Below, in pieces: positions 1 through 8,606 of a DNA stretch of 64,000 bases (positions are counted from its first letter, which is position 1; the number at the start of each line of letters is the position of its first letter). Location of the stretch: positions 1 to 64,000 of the forward strand of contig CALBTB010000010.1 of assembly GCA_937967995.1 (NCBI GenBank). Direction: 5' to 3'. Made by a program: the position numbers and the translations under genes. This DNA comes from an uncultured Gammaproteobacteria bacterium. GTDB taxonomy: Bacteria; Pseudomonadota; Gammaproteobacteria; UBA6429; Thiohalophilaceae. The notes under the pieces were generated by a model. The model did no database searches and was not told the origin of the DNA. It was given only the letters and a program-made list of their open reading frames with translations.

Positions 1-3000
1 CCGATGCTCTCCCGGTCTCCGCCGCGGCGGTCGGTAGTTTGACCGACGGTAACGCGACCGCGACTGTCACCGGTACCGATAACGCCGGTAACAGTTTCAC
101 CGCCAACGCGACCCGTGCCTACACCGTCGACACCACGGCCAGTGCCACTATCACGGTGAATAACATCACCACCGATGACATTGTCAATGCAGCAGAAGCA
201 GCGGGTAACATAAATGTCACCGGTAGTGTTGGTGGCGATGCGACGCAAGGTGACACCGTGTCGTTTACGATTAATGGTACCAATTACTCCGGTACCGTCG
301 ATGCCAGCAACAACTTTAGTATCAGTGTCGCCGGTAGTGACCTTGCCGCGGATACCAGCTTTGATGCAACCGTCACAGGTACAGACAACGCCGGTAATTC
401 GTTCAGTGCCACAACCACTTCGACCCATACCGTCGACACATCAGTACCGACGATCAGCATCAACGTAATCGCTGGTAACGACATTGTTGACGATAGCGAA
501 GACGACAGTGTGACCGTGAGTGGTACCACAACCGGTGTTGAAGATGGCCAGACTGTTACCGTCAATATTGCCGGAACGAATTATACGACCACTGTTACAG
601 GCAATGCCTGGAGCATAAACAATATCGACATGAGTGGTTTTGCGGATGGCGCTAATTATAATGTTACCGCCGATGTCAGTGATGCCGCCGGAAACCCTGC
701 CACACAGGCAACACGCACATTCAGCACGCTCGATACCACAGCACCGACCATTAGCATCAATGTTGTTGCCGGTGATGATGTTGTTGATGACAGTGAAGAT
801 AACAACGTTACCTTAAGCGGAACAACCACCGGCGCGGAGCAGAATCAAACCGTCACGGTCAACATTCTCAATGCGGCAGGTGCAAGCGTTTATACTGGCA
901 CCGCGCTTGTACAGGCAGATGGTAGCTGGAGTATCGCCAATGTCGATCTGAGTGGATTGCCGAATGGTACACAGTACACGGTCACTGCAGACGTCAGTGA
1001 TGTGGCCGGTAATGCGGCAACACAGGCCACCCGTTCAATTTCAAACGTGGCAAATCCGTCAGACGATACCGCCGTTGTCCATGAAAGTGCACTGGCTTCC
1101 GGATCGCACAAGACCGAAACGCTGTTTGATACACAGAATGAAACCGGCCAGAATCCGGGTGAAGGCGTTACGATTGCGACCGGTAACTTGCTGGCGAATG
1201 ACCCAGGCGCAAGCAGTGTTCTTAATGTTGGTGGTACGACACCTGATACTAATGGCTTCATCACTGTCACCGGTAGCTATGGCACACTGGTGGTCAACGC
1301 CAATACAGGTGATTACACCTATACCCTGACCAGCAGAGCCGATAACAGTGCAGCTGCCGATGATGTAAGCGTACTGGACTCGTTTAGTTACACCAATAAC
1401 CTTAGTACCACGGCAAATCTGAATATCACGGTGGTCGACGATACACCAGTAGCACAGAGTGTTACGCACGATGTCGCTGAGACAAACATGCCTACTTACA
1501 ATTTGATGTTCATGCTGGATATCTCCACCAGCATGACCAATCCAAATATCGATGGCGTGGTATACTTCCCGGATGGTACAAGCGCGACACGCCTGGATAT
1601 AGCTAAACAATCGTTAATCGAGCTGGCCAAGGAATACTTCAGTCAGTCAACCGATGTGAGCGTGAAGGTGGGTGTCTTTGCTAACGGTAGTTATATACTC
1701 AACGGCGGCAATGAATTTACCGATTTGACATCGCTAACGAATGCGATCAACGGGATTGTCGATGCCGCCAACGATCCGAATGTGGCTGATGGTACCAACT
1801 ACGAAGCCGCGCTGGATACCATGGAAGCCAACTTTACACCGGATACCAATGATCAAAACATTTCGTACTTTCTTTCTGATGGCGACATCACACGCGGTAG
1901 TACCAATCTCGCAGCAGATACCAACTGGGTCAATTATGCCAACGCCAATAATATCAAGTCATTCTCCGCGGGAATTGGTACCGGTATCACCAACTTTAGT
2001 GATCTGAATTATATTCATAACGTCGATGGTGATGGTGACGGAAGCATAGATAATGCCCTGTACGTGCCGGACCTGGTGCAGCTGGATAACGTACTACTCT
2101 CGACTGTACCTCCTTCATATGGTGGAAGCGTTGTGCTTACCGGTGACGTGAGCAGTGCAGAATTTGGTGCGGACGGTGGATACGTTCAGACCATAATTAT
2201 ACCGCTCGATACAGATTCAAACTCTGGTACACCGGACGTCAATGTCACCTTTACTTTTGATCCGACGGCAAACAGCGGTGCTGGTCAGATTACCAATAAC
2301 GGCGGCCTGAGTACTGTTAACGGTAATACCTTGACATTAAATAATTCAAACGGATTTGGAATGGGCACGTTTATCTTTAACTTCAGTGATGGCACATACA
2401 ACTACTTTGTAGGTAGTGGCGTCAGCCAGGGAGATACGTTCAGTCTGAATTACACGTTGGCAGATAACGACGGTGATACGACTTCACCAGAGACATTAAC
2501 TGTCAGAATAGTCGATGGCAAGCCGGTAGCTAATGATGACTTCCACACCATAAACCTGAATGAAACAACTGCCACAGGTAATGTGATTACGGGTGTTGGT
2601 ACAGATGGCGGTGTGTCACTGAGCAATACCTTTACCTCGTTTACTTCCCAGGGTGAGGGCGTGGATATCGCGGTGGATAATGCGGATGTCAGCAGCATTA
2701 TGTATCGGGGTGATAGCATCAACCTGGATGTGAATGTCGGTAGTACGACTGTTACCGCGAGCGGCGATGGCAGTAGCTACACCTATAGCGTCAACAACGG
2801 TGTACTCACCCTCACCAACAATACCGATAGCAGTGCGCTTGAGTTCCATACCAGCGGTTATTATCAATATACACCGCCAACCGCAGCAGTGGCACAAACC
2901 GGCGCAACCGTGTTTGAAAACTTCCGTGATAATGCCACCGGCAATGGTGTCATACTGAATGCCTTATTGGGCGCCACGCTGACATACAACGGTAATATCG

Positions 3001-4154
3001 GTGTTGGTATTACCAATGGCAGCGGCCAATACAGTACCGTTGTGGATCGAGGCGAGATACTGGAAATCGTCTTTGACAGTAGTTTGTATCCACACGGCGT
3101 TCAAAATGTACTGTTTGATTTTGGTTACGATACTCGCCAGGGTACCTTGCGAATTTATCATATCGATGGCCATGAAATGGGATCCATCGCGTTAACCGGG
3201 GCGGATCAACAAACGGTACCGACAAGCTTTAGTAATATTGGTCGTATCACGCTGCAGGTTGGTAGCTCCGGATATTACAGCCTTCAGGATCTGACCTTTG
3301 ATCCGATTGTGCTGGACAACACATCCACCGCAATTCCGCAGGAAGTGATTACCTACACCTTGACGGATGATCAGGGCAGCTCGGACACAGCCAACCTGGT
3401 ACTCAATTCGATACAGAACACCATTGTCGGCACCAGTGCAAATGATAACTTAACCGGTACACAGGCCAACGACCGAATCGTTGGAAACGCGGGTAATGAC
3501 ACCATTGCCGGAGGTGTGGGCAACGATATTCTGGAAGGTGGTGACGGTAACGACACACTCACCGGTGATGCCGGAGACGACCTGCTGGTCGGTGGTGCCG
3601 GTGTCGATAGCCTGACCGGCGGCGACGGAAACGATATTCTGCGCGGTAATGACGGTAACGATCAGTTATTCGGTAATGCCGGTAACGACAAACTGGACGG
3701 CGGCTTAGGCAACGACACGCTACGCGGTGGCGCCGGTAACGACACCCTGTTAGGTGGTGGCGGTATCGACTTCCTGTACGGTGATGCCGGTAATGACACC
3801 ATGACCGGCGGAACCGGTCGAGATACCTTTGTCTGGTCAAATGGTGATGAGGGTACGGTGGGTAATCCGGCCTCAGACGTGATTACCGATTTCACAGTGG
3901 GCTCCGGTGGCGATGTGCTGAACCTGTCCGACCTGTTACAGGGTGAAAACAGCAGCAACCTCACCAGCTACCTGAGCTTCCAGCAGGATGGCAGCGGCGG
4001 TACCATTATTAACGTCGACAGCGATGGCGGTGGTACCTTCCAGGCCAATCAGCAGATAACGCTGGAAAATGTCGACCTGACAGCCGGTGGCACACTGACC
4101 GATCAGCAAATACTGGATAATCTGCTGGCGAATGGGAATTTGATTGTGGATTAA
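1..4154 (+). CDS. RTX/Ig-like/VWA giant surface protein, C-terminal part (5' truncated by window)
   Basis: The reading frame is open from the first bases, so the true start lies outside the window; about 1,380 residues are visible. In order: three or more roughly 100-residue bacterial Ig-like repeats (recurring D-N-A-G-N-S/P and V-D-T-x-x-P motifs, to about residue 340); a cadherin-like linker; a von Willebrand A domain near residues 490-680 with a MIDAS motif DISTS and a later SDGD; further beta-rich domains; a glycine-rich RTX nonapeptide array (GGxGxDxLx, nucleotides about 3427-3831); and a C-terminal stretch typical of type I secretion signals (V-I-T-D-F plus a hydrophobic tail). Family knowledge: such proteins are Ca2+-binding adhesins exported by a type I system. 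No ABC/HlyD/TolC secretion genes are visible here, so they must lie upstream or elsewhere. An adhesin role is inferred from the architecture. Confidence 0.9.
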   Translation, partial: DALPVSAAAVGSLTDGNATATVTGTDNAGNSFTANATRAYTVDTTASATITVNNITTDDIVNAAEAAGNINVTGSVGGDATQGDTVSFTINGTNYSGTVDASNNFSISVAGSDLAADTSFDATVTGTDNAGNSFSATTTSTHTVDTSVPTISINVIAGNDIVDDSEDDSVTVSGTTTGVEDGQTVTVNIAGTNYTTTVTGNAWSINNIDMSGFADGANYNVTADVSDAAGNPATQATRTFSTLDTTAPTISINVVAGDDVVDDSEDNNVTLSGTTTGAEQNQTVTVNILNAAGASVYTGTALVQADGSWSIANVDLSGLPNGTQYTVTADVSDVAGNAATQATRSISNVANPSDDTAVVHESALASGSHKTETLFDTQNETGQNPGEGVTIATGNLLANDPGASSVLNVGGTTPDTNGFITVTGSYGTLVVNANTGDYTYTLTSRADNSAAADDVSVLDSFSYTNNLSTTANLNITVVDDTPVAQSVTHDVAETNMPTYNLMFMLDISTSMTNPNIDGVVYFPDGTSATRLDIAKQSLIELAKEYFSQSTDVSVKVGVFANGSYILNGGNEFTDLTSLTNAINGIVDAANDPNVADGTNYEAALDTMEANFTPDTNDQNISYFLSDGDITRGSTNLAADTNWVNYANANNIKSFSAGIGTGITNFSDLNYIHNVDGDGDGSIDNALYVPDLVQLDNVLLSTVPPSYGGSVVLTGDVSSAEFGADGGYVQTIIIPLDTDSNSGTPDVNVTFTFDPTANSGAGQITNNGGLSTVNGNTLTLNNSNGFGMGTFIFNFSDGTYNYFVGSGVSQGDTFSLNYTLADNDGDTTSPETLTVRIVDGKPVANDDFHTINLNETTATGNVITGVGTDGGVSLSNTFTSFTSQGEGVDIAVDNADVSSIMYRGDSINLDVNVGSTTVTASGDGSSYTYSVNNGVLTLTNNTDSSALEFHTSGYYQYTPPTAAVAQTGATVFENFRDNATGNGVILNALLGATLTYNGNIGVGITNGSGQYSTVVDRGEILEIVFDSSLYPHGVQNVLFDFGYDTRQGTLRIYHIDGHEMGSIALTGADQQTVPTSFSNIGRITLQVGSSGYYSLQDLTFDPIVLDNTSTAIPQEVITYTLTDDQGSSDTANLVLNSIQNTIVGTSANDNLTGTQANDRIVGNAGNDTIAGGVGNDILEGGDGNDTLTGDAGDDLLVGGAGVDSLTGGDGNDILRGNDGNDQLFGNAGNDKLDGGLGNDTLRGGAGNDTLLGGGGIDFLYGDAGNDTMTGGTGRDTFVWSNGDEGTVGNPASDVITDFTVGSGGDVLNLSDLLQGENSSNLTSYLSFQQDGSGGTIINVDSDGGGTFQANQQITLENVDLTAGGTLTDQQILDNLLANGNLIVD

Positions 4155-4176
4155 GTCACAAAACGTTGTGACTTAA
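4151..4176 (+). terminator. Hairpin at the stop codon of the RTX gene
   Basis: An 11-bp perfect inverted repeat (TTAAGTCACAA / TTGTGACTTAA, loop AACG) overlaps and follows the stop codon. No T-run follows, so it may be a weak terminator or a 3'-stabilising hairpin. A second 8-bp inverted repeat (GGTTTTAG / CTAAAACC) lies at 4211-4242. Confidence 0.45.
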
Positions 4177-4280
4177 TATCAATAGAAACAATTCGTAACC
4201 AAAATAATGTGGTTTTAGTTGTAGACTGACATTGCTAAAACCAAGAATTACATGGATTGTTCAATTGCCAGGGATGGTGA

Positions 4281-4358
4281 TTATAGCGTTTTAGTGAAGG
4301 GGCAGAGCGGTAATCGCGAGGTCCTAGGTGAAGCACGACCTTGGACGGCTTGTTATAT
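4281..4358 (-). repeat. attC-like site 7 (distal end of array)
   Basis: Read on the minus strand it starts ATATAAC (overlapping the stop codon of the 4353 gene) and ends at a degenerate box GCTATAA. The inner part contains short complementary segments. The opening box complements the TTATAT start of the same cassette at 4809-4814. Confidence 0.65.
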
Positions 4359-4805
4359 ACGGATTGATAATACATATGTATAACCAATAAAGTATATAAG
4401 ACCACCAAAAATTCCAGTATAAATAGCTTCCCTTCTTTCTGAATAAATAATGAATAAAATTAATATCGGCAATGATAAGGCTATGGAAATAAGAAAAAAA
4501 TAGCCATAACCTGATGCTTCGCCACCAATAAATTCAATAATCAAGCAGTAAGCAACCCACAATGTGTAATAGATGACAACAGTTTGAGTTGGCTTGAGCC
4601 ATTTGATTTTTAATTCACATAAAAGAAAATAGATAAGCGAAGCAATTGCTGTTACGCAGGCTAGAAAGAAACCGATGATATATGGGTCATCCGAACTTAT
4701 AAGGTTTTCCCAAAATACAACAGCATGAATAGTTGCAGCAATAAATGCTACCAAGCCAAATAAACCGAAACTCGCGATAAAAGGAAATGTCGATAGTCTT
4801 TTCAT
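4353..4805 (-). CDS. Cassette-encoded membrane protein of unknown function
   Basis: A 150-residue, very hydrophobic protein with about four predicted membrane segments (roughly residues 8-28, 42-62, 74-94, 100-145) and a short basic N-terminus; I recognise no family. It is the last gene of the cassette array. Its stop codon lies inside the R'' box of its own attC site, and its ATG lies 5 bases after the preceding attC box GTTATAT, the tight packing typical of cassettes. Base composition is AT-rich with many A/T-ending codons, unlike the RTX gene on its left and the FHA region on its right, which suggests lateral acquisition. An inner-membrane location is inferred only from hydrophobicity. Confidence 0.7.
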   Translation of the reverse strand: MKRLSTFPFIASFGLFGLVAFIAATIHAVVFWENLISSDDPYIIGFFLACVTAIASLIYFLLCELKIKWLKPTQTVVIYYTLWVAYCLIIEFIGGEASGYGYFFLISIALSLPILILFIIYSERREAIYTGIFGGLIYFIGYTYVLSIRI

Positions 4806-4808
4806 AGC

Positions 4809-4865
4809 ATATAACGTTTAAAACAAGTGGTAGGTTTGCCCGTCAACTTGGTCCTCTTGTCAGGT
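4809..4865 (-). repeat. attC-like site 6
   Basis: 57 bp. On the minus strand it opens with ACCTGAC (close to RYYYAAC) at the stop codon of the 4860 gene and closes with GTTATAT just before the ATG of the 4353 gene. Confidence 0.65.
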
Positions 4866-5483
4866 GCCCTCATCATCAAGCTGGATTAGAATGGAAGGCC
4901 CAATATCGAGCACCCATTCCGCAGCATCCTTGTTGACACTTGCGCCATGGGCTGCTTGATTCCCTAATGCTATTAGTTCTAATAGCCCTGATGCTGCTGA
5001 ACTAGAAATAATTTCATTTTTTATTAATTCACGTACAAGCCTCTGTAAGCCGGTACGCTCTGTAGATATTCCTGATTTTTCAGCAAGTGTGTAGATTCTT
5101 TTTTCTATTTCTATACGAAATCCAACTAACGCGAGATTTGGGTCCTCTTTGTATACTTTTCGAAGCGATAAAAATGGATCTTCCTTAGTAGGTTTTACTG
5201 TAACTTCAGGAGTGTAGCTTTTAATTTTTAAGTGAGCAGGTTTGGTTTTTATTATAATCGGCTCTTTCTTTAGTTTGTCTGTTGCTGATTTTGTATCAGG
5301 CAAGGTTATTTTTACTACACCTGGTATTTCAAAACCTCTTATATATGGAATTATCCAAGGAATTATTGCAAGTACTATTAGTATTAACGTGATTATGTCT
5401 ATTTTTATCGAAGGAACGGTAACATGAATTATAGCGAGTACAATCGCAATTACTGAAACTCCAATTTTAAACAATATGTTCAT
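4860..5483 (-). CDS. Cassette-encoded two-TM protein with C-terminal DUF4145-like domain
   Basis: 207 residues. Two N-terminal membrane segments (about 5-22 and 29-48), a Lys/Pro-rich linker (about 60-105), then a soluble helical domain. Near residues 140-185 this domain carries an R-L-V-R-E-L-I...G-N-Q-A-A-H-G pattern resembling the conserved GN-x-x-AH motif of DUF4145-type proteins. The family assignment is by eye and tentative. A motif of this kind also recalls HEPN-type RNases, but the catalytic arrangement cannot be confirmed. The gene is tightly bounded by attC sites. The topology puts the helical domain in the cytoplasm, tethered to the membrane, which would suit a sensor or effector, but no function is shown. 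Confidence 0.7.
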   Translation of the reverse strand: MNILFKIGVSVIAIVLAIIHVTVPSIKIDIITLILIVLAIIPWIIPYIRGFEIPGVVKITLPDTKSATDKLKKEPIIIKTKPAHLKIKSYTPEVTVKPTKEDPFLSLRKVYKEDPNLALVGFRIEIEKRIYTLAEKSGISTERTGLQRLVRELIKNEIISSSAASGLLELIALGNQAAHGASVNKDAAEWVLDIGPSILIQLDDEGT

Positions 5484-5494
5484 GAGTTATTCAC

Positions 5495-5554
5495 GCCTAG
5501 TGTTTAAGCTGTGCGCGCGACGTAAGGAGCATCCGAATGTGCGTCTTTTTAGGC
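5495..5554 (-). repeat. attC-like site 5 (degenerate boxes)
   Basis: 60 bp. On the minus strand it opens with GCCTAAA at the stop codon of the 5549 gene and closes with ACTAGGC ahead of the 4860 gene. Both boxes differ from consensus by one or two bases, so recombination may be impaired. Confidence 0.6.
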
Positions 5555-6421
5555 TTTACTTGTTTCACCAAGAAAACCTACTTGAATATGTCCGCCGCCT
5601 TCAAGTTGTACTGGTGCTAATGATAAAATTCGTCCTCTTGATTGCACCTCGTAATGTGAAACTATTCCTGGTCGCACTACTCGCACAGTAAATGAAACAT
5701 CCAATTTCATTTTTTCAATTTCTTTTCCGTCAACTATTAATTCTCTATTATAAAATTTTCGCTCATCATGAGTCCTAAGGTCATAGGAGCCTTCCTCTTT
5801 CTTTCCTGATGGGAATGTGCTTAGGTAATTATCTACACAGTCCTTTATCCAATCCTGTAGATATTTGTTTATATCGATAATTTTACCATTAAGTTCACAC
5901 TGAATATTTGCCAGATCCAGCTTCATTTTCTCTCTTTTGGCCTTCTTCCCGGTATTCTTCTCCTCAAAAGTAAGGTCGCCATGTGTTTTTTCTCTTAAAA
6001 CAAAATGAAAATCAAATGGTATGGGGATATTTTCAACTGAATACTGAGTGGCGCAGAGCAAATTGATTCGCCTATCTTTTTTGGCTTGTGCCTCAGCGTC
6101 TTTAGTAAATGTTTTAGCAATAAAAAAACCTTTTTGCGCTTGAACAGCATCAATTTTTTCTGAAAAGACTATTATTTCATTTTTCCCGACGCTACTTTCC
6201 CAATTTTTACACTCAAATATAAAAAATGATTTATAACCTTTGCCATGATCTATCTCTACCCAGACATCTATTTCATGACGCACACCATCTACAATTACAA
6301 TTTTCTTGCTCTCTATGAGAAATGTATCTTTTTCCAACCCTGATGAGGACTGAAGAATTGTATGTTCGATTGCTTTAACAGCATTTTCTAGCTCATTTCC
6401 TTTGTCTAATGGTGTTGTCAT
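5549..6421 (-). CDS. Cassette-encoded PD-(D/E)XK (Mrr-like) nuclease-fold protein
   Basis: 290 residues. The N-terminal 120 residues fit a restriction-endonuclease-like fold: an opening helix (E-L-E-N-A-V-K-A-I-E), then D52 in the stretch HEIDVWVEID, then E70-C-K72 in FIFECKNW, followed by an alpha/beta segment around FFIAKTFTKDA. This D...(D/E)xK spacing is the Mrr/PD-(D/E)XK nuclease signature. The C-terminal half (about 150-290) is unrecognised and beta-rich. Enzymes of this superfamily cut DNA, often in restriction or other phage-defence systems. No methyltransferase or helicase partner is in the array, so it would have to act alone or on modified DNA. The cassette begins TTAGGC and the ATG follows closely. 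Confidence 0.72.
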   Translation of the reverse strand: MTTPLDKGNELENAVKAIEHTILQSSSGLEKDTFLIESKKIVIVDGVRHEIDVWVEIDHGKGYKSFFIFECKNWESSVGKNEIIVFSEKIDAVQAQKGFFIAKTFTKDAEAQAKKDRRINLLCATQYSVENIPIPFDFHFVLREKTHGDLTFEEKNTGKKAKREKMKLDLANIQCELNGKIIDINKYLQDWIKDCVDNYLSTFPSGKKEEGSYDLRTHDERKFYNRELIVDGKEIEKMKLDVSFTVRVVRPGIVSHYEVQSRGRILSLAPVQLEGGGHIQVGFLGETSKA

Positions 6422-6432
6422 AAACTTATTGA

Positions 6433-6507
6433 GCCTAACTTTTGAGTTAAGTGGCGCCAGAGCCGCGAAGCGGTTGGGCGTCCACAGACTTGAACGATTT
6501 GTTATAC
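6433..6507 (-). repeat. attC-like site 4
   Basis: 75 bp. On the minus strand it opens with GTATAAC, overlapping the stop codon of the 6502 gene, and closes with GTTAGGC, 11 bases before the ATG of the nuclease gene. The centre contains GCCGC/GCGGC complementarity. Confidence 0.8.
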
Positions 6508-7428
6508 GTCAATTTCCACATTGGTTATTGCTTTCATATACTTTTCAGGCCCAACTGACATACGAAAGATGAGTTTTGCTTCCTGTACTTCAACCTTGGG
6601 CCAAAATAATATGGCCTCGATTTCCCCTGTAGAGGCAGGAGGAACTGTCTTTGATTCATAGATAGACGATTCCCAAGGTTTAGGGTCTTTATTCTTATAT
6701 GGCGACTCAACTTCCAAATTGACTTCTAATGGTGCTGCTGCTCTATTTATTAGACGGAACTTTAACAGTACATGTTTTCCTTTTCGGCGCTTCTCCAATA
6801 GATGGATAGGAAATTCTCCAGCAGAATAATTTTTTCCAAAATCCGACTCTGCATATCCTTCTAATCCACTCCACTTTTGATCGAGAGCTTTCGTTAATTC
6901 TACAAAATGAGCATGTTTCTTAGATTTTTCCCAAGCCTGATAACCTTCTATTCCAGCAATTGGAGCGGCGGCAAATAGCAGGAAAGCTAGAATTGCAAGA
7001 AATGCCTTTCCTGCATTCGGTGGGACATCTCCAAGTCCCTTAAGTATCTTACCTTTCGTAGTCGAAGATGAAACACCCGAAATCCGTTCATTTGTGAAAT
7101 CTCCACCTTCTACCAGTAATAAAACCGAGTAATCGTCTCCTGGTGGTACTCGTGGAATCGAAATAGTCGAATTGTTAATAGTTGATGTACTATCGGTAGA
7201 CGCCACTATTTCGTATGACACACTTGGATCTAGGGTGACTTGAATATCGACTTCCGCACTTCTACCTCGATTAAAAATTCGAATCTCGACTATCTTACCT
7301 TTAGTCGACAGTAATGAGTTTGAAAAAAGTCTTGGTACAACTAAGTACAGCTGCTTAATCTTAAATGCATATATCAGCAATGCGCCTATAATTGTTGCAG
7401 CTAACCCCGCGATAAGCTTCTCGACCAT
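6502..7428 (-). CDS. Cassette-encoded membrane protein, unknown function
   Basis: 308 residues. One membrane segment at the N-terminus (about 4-22), a roughly 100-residue beta-rich domain rich in Ser/Thr/Val, a second strong membrane segment (about 140-162, A-F-L-A-I-L-A-F-L-L-F), then a second soluble domain of about 140 residues. The soluble parts read like immunoglobulin-type beta-sandwiches (alternating hydrophobic strands, P-P-G/P-P-A-S turns), but I recognise no named family. The cassette starts TTATACG and the GAGG about 10 bases before the ATG is a good ribosome-binding site. The neighbouring genes are unrelated cassette cargo, so context does not suggest a role. Confidence 0.7.
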   Translation of the reverse strand: MVEKLIAGLAATIIGALLIYAFKIKQLYLVVPRLFSNSLLSTKGKIVEIRIFNRGRSAEVDIQVTLDPSVSYEIVASTDSTSTINNSTISIPRVPPGDDYSVLLLVEGGDFTNERISGVSSSTTKGKILKGLGDVPPNAGKAFLAILAFLLFAAAPIAGIEGYQAWEKSKKHAHFVELTKALDQKWSGLEGYAESDFGKNYSAGEFPIHLLEKRRKGKHVLLKFRLINRAAAPLEVNLEVESPYKNKDPKPWESSIYESKTVPPASTGEIEAILFWPKVEVQEAKLIFRMSVGPEKYMKAITNVEIDV

Positions 7429-7447
7429 TTAAGTTGCCTCATTTGAC

Positions 7448-7509
7448 GTATAACGGTTAAGCGCCAGTGGCGCCGCTTTTCAGCGTCTGACTAGGGCGCA
7501 ATGTTAGGT
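7448..7509 (-). repeat. attC-like site 3
   Basis: 62 bp. Minus-strand boxes ACCTAAC ... GTTATAC, with inner complementary GGCGCCACTGGCGC. It sits immediately after the stop of the PIN-domain gene and before the 6502 gene. Confidence 0.8.
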
Positions 7510-7514
7510 CATGT

Positions 7515-8507
7515 CTAAAAAGGTATTTCTGATGATGTCTCTTCATCTTCAATATATTTGTTCAATTCTTCGCTTAATAGAACTAATTTATCTTCTTCAA
7601 TATTATCTTTATAAATGGTCAAAATTTTAGTTAAAAATTCGTGGACATCTGTGTCGCCAATAATCCAGTTTATTTGGTTGTTACTCAAGGCAGCATTCAC
7701 AATTTCACTTACTTGAGGCACACTAAAATCTTCATATTTATTCAGCTTTTCAACAGCGCTATGCGTAGTAACAAAAGCACGACTAGTGACAAACTTGCGA
7801 ATATTTATTTCTTTTTCTATATCGCTAGCAAGCTTAATATCAGGATAATGCTCCTTGAAAAACGGGGCCAAGCGTCGGTAGAAATGTATATCGGAGTTTT
7901 TCTCTTCAACCCATTCATATGCTAAAAATTCTTTCGGCTTATTTTCATCTAGGACAGAAAAATAATCCTTGTCGTCAGCAATGAAATATAAATCTTCATT
8001 TTTTGGGACATCGGTTAGCAAGGACTCCCAATTAATTGCATCTCCGAGCGAGCCATCTTTACCGGGTGGGTTACCTACATCCATTCTCAATCTAGCCTTA
8101 CTAATTATCTCATCACTACTTTCTATGAAAGTAGCTTTATCAAATAATTCTTCAATTATTTCATCAGCTTTTAATGTATTGCTTTCAACATCATCTGTTA
8201 TTTTTTTTAGTAAAATAGAGTGCTGTTTTTCATATTCTTTTTGATATTCTCTAAGCTTTGGGTACTCTTCATAATCTTTGCAGAGTTGCGGAAACTGAAG
8301 GTTTAGTTTTTGTTCCTTCAGGCTTTTAATGGCGGCAGCAATTTTATTTTCCCTGTTTCTCCAAAACTCATCAACAACTTGTGAGGGTAAGAATAGTGCT
8401 ATTTCATCTTTCTCAAGAAGCACAAATAACTTTCGCAATTCCTCCAGATCATCATTGGTTAAATGATAGAAAGATAGGAAAACATTTGTGTCTATAAAAA
8501 TATTCAT
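7515..8507 (-). CDS. Cassette-encoded PIN-domain protein (DUF4935-like)
   Basis: 330 residues. The N-terminus is a clear PIN-like start: a beta strand ending in the acidic motif FIDTNVFL (D6), a helix, then a second acidic position in Q-V-V-D-E-F-W (about residues 43-49), and later F-I-A-D-D-K-D-Y-F (about 175-185), together supplying the acidic cluster that binds metal in PIN nucleases. The middle is helical and Lys/Glu-rich. The C-terminal third is unrecognised. PIN proteins are metal-dependent RNases, often toxins, but no small antitoxin gene is adjacent. A stand-alone, larger PIN protein of the DUF4935 type is therefore a better match than a VapC toxin. Strong SD (GAGG) lies before the ATG, and attC sites are at both ends. 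Confidence 0.75.
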   Translation of the reverse strand: MNIFIDTNVFLSFYHLTNDDLEELRKLFVLLEKDEIALFLPSQVVDEFWRNRENKIAAAIKSLKEQKLNLQFPQLCKDYEEYPKLREYQKEYEKQHSILLKKITDDVESNTLKADEIIEELFDKATFIESSDEIISKARLRMDVGNPPGKDGSLGDAINWESLLTDVPKNEDLYFIADDKDYFSVLDENKPKEFLAYEWVEEKNSDIHFYRRLAPFFKEHYPDIKLASDIEKEINIRKFVTSRAFVTTHSAVEKLNKYEDFSVPQVSEIVNAALSNNQINWIIGDTDVHEFLTKILTIYKDNIEEDKLVLLSEELNKYIEDEETSSEIPF

Positions 8508-8520
8508 ATTTCCTCATATG

Positions 8521-8604
8521 ACCTAACGATTGAAATAAGGGGCCGCCGCTTTTTGGCGGTCCCAGCCCGCGTTTTTGCGGGCGATCTTGATTGACTTGTT
8601 ATAC
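8521..8604 (-). repeat. attC-like site 2
   Basis: 84 bp, the best-structured site. Minus-strand boxes are GTATAAC and GTTAGGT; two internal GC-rich hairpins (GCCCGC/GCGGGC and ACCGCC/GGCGGC) extend the extrahelical structure. Confidence 0.85.
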
Positions 8605-8606
8605 GC

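Noticed and set aside
3371..3964. Long minus-strand frames rich in Arg/His/Pro opposite the RTX repeats
   Set aside because: They arise from the GGxGxD codon repeats read in antisense; no start signals and no protein-like composition.
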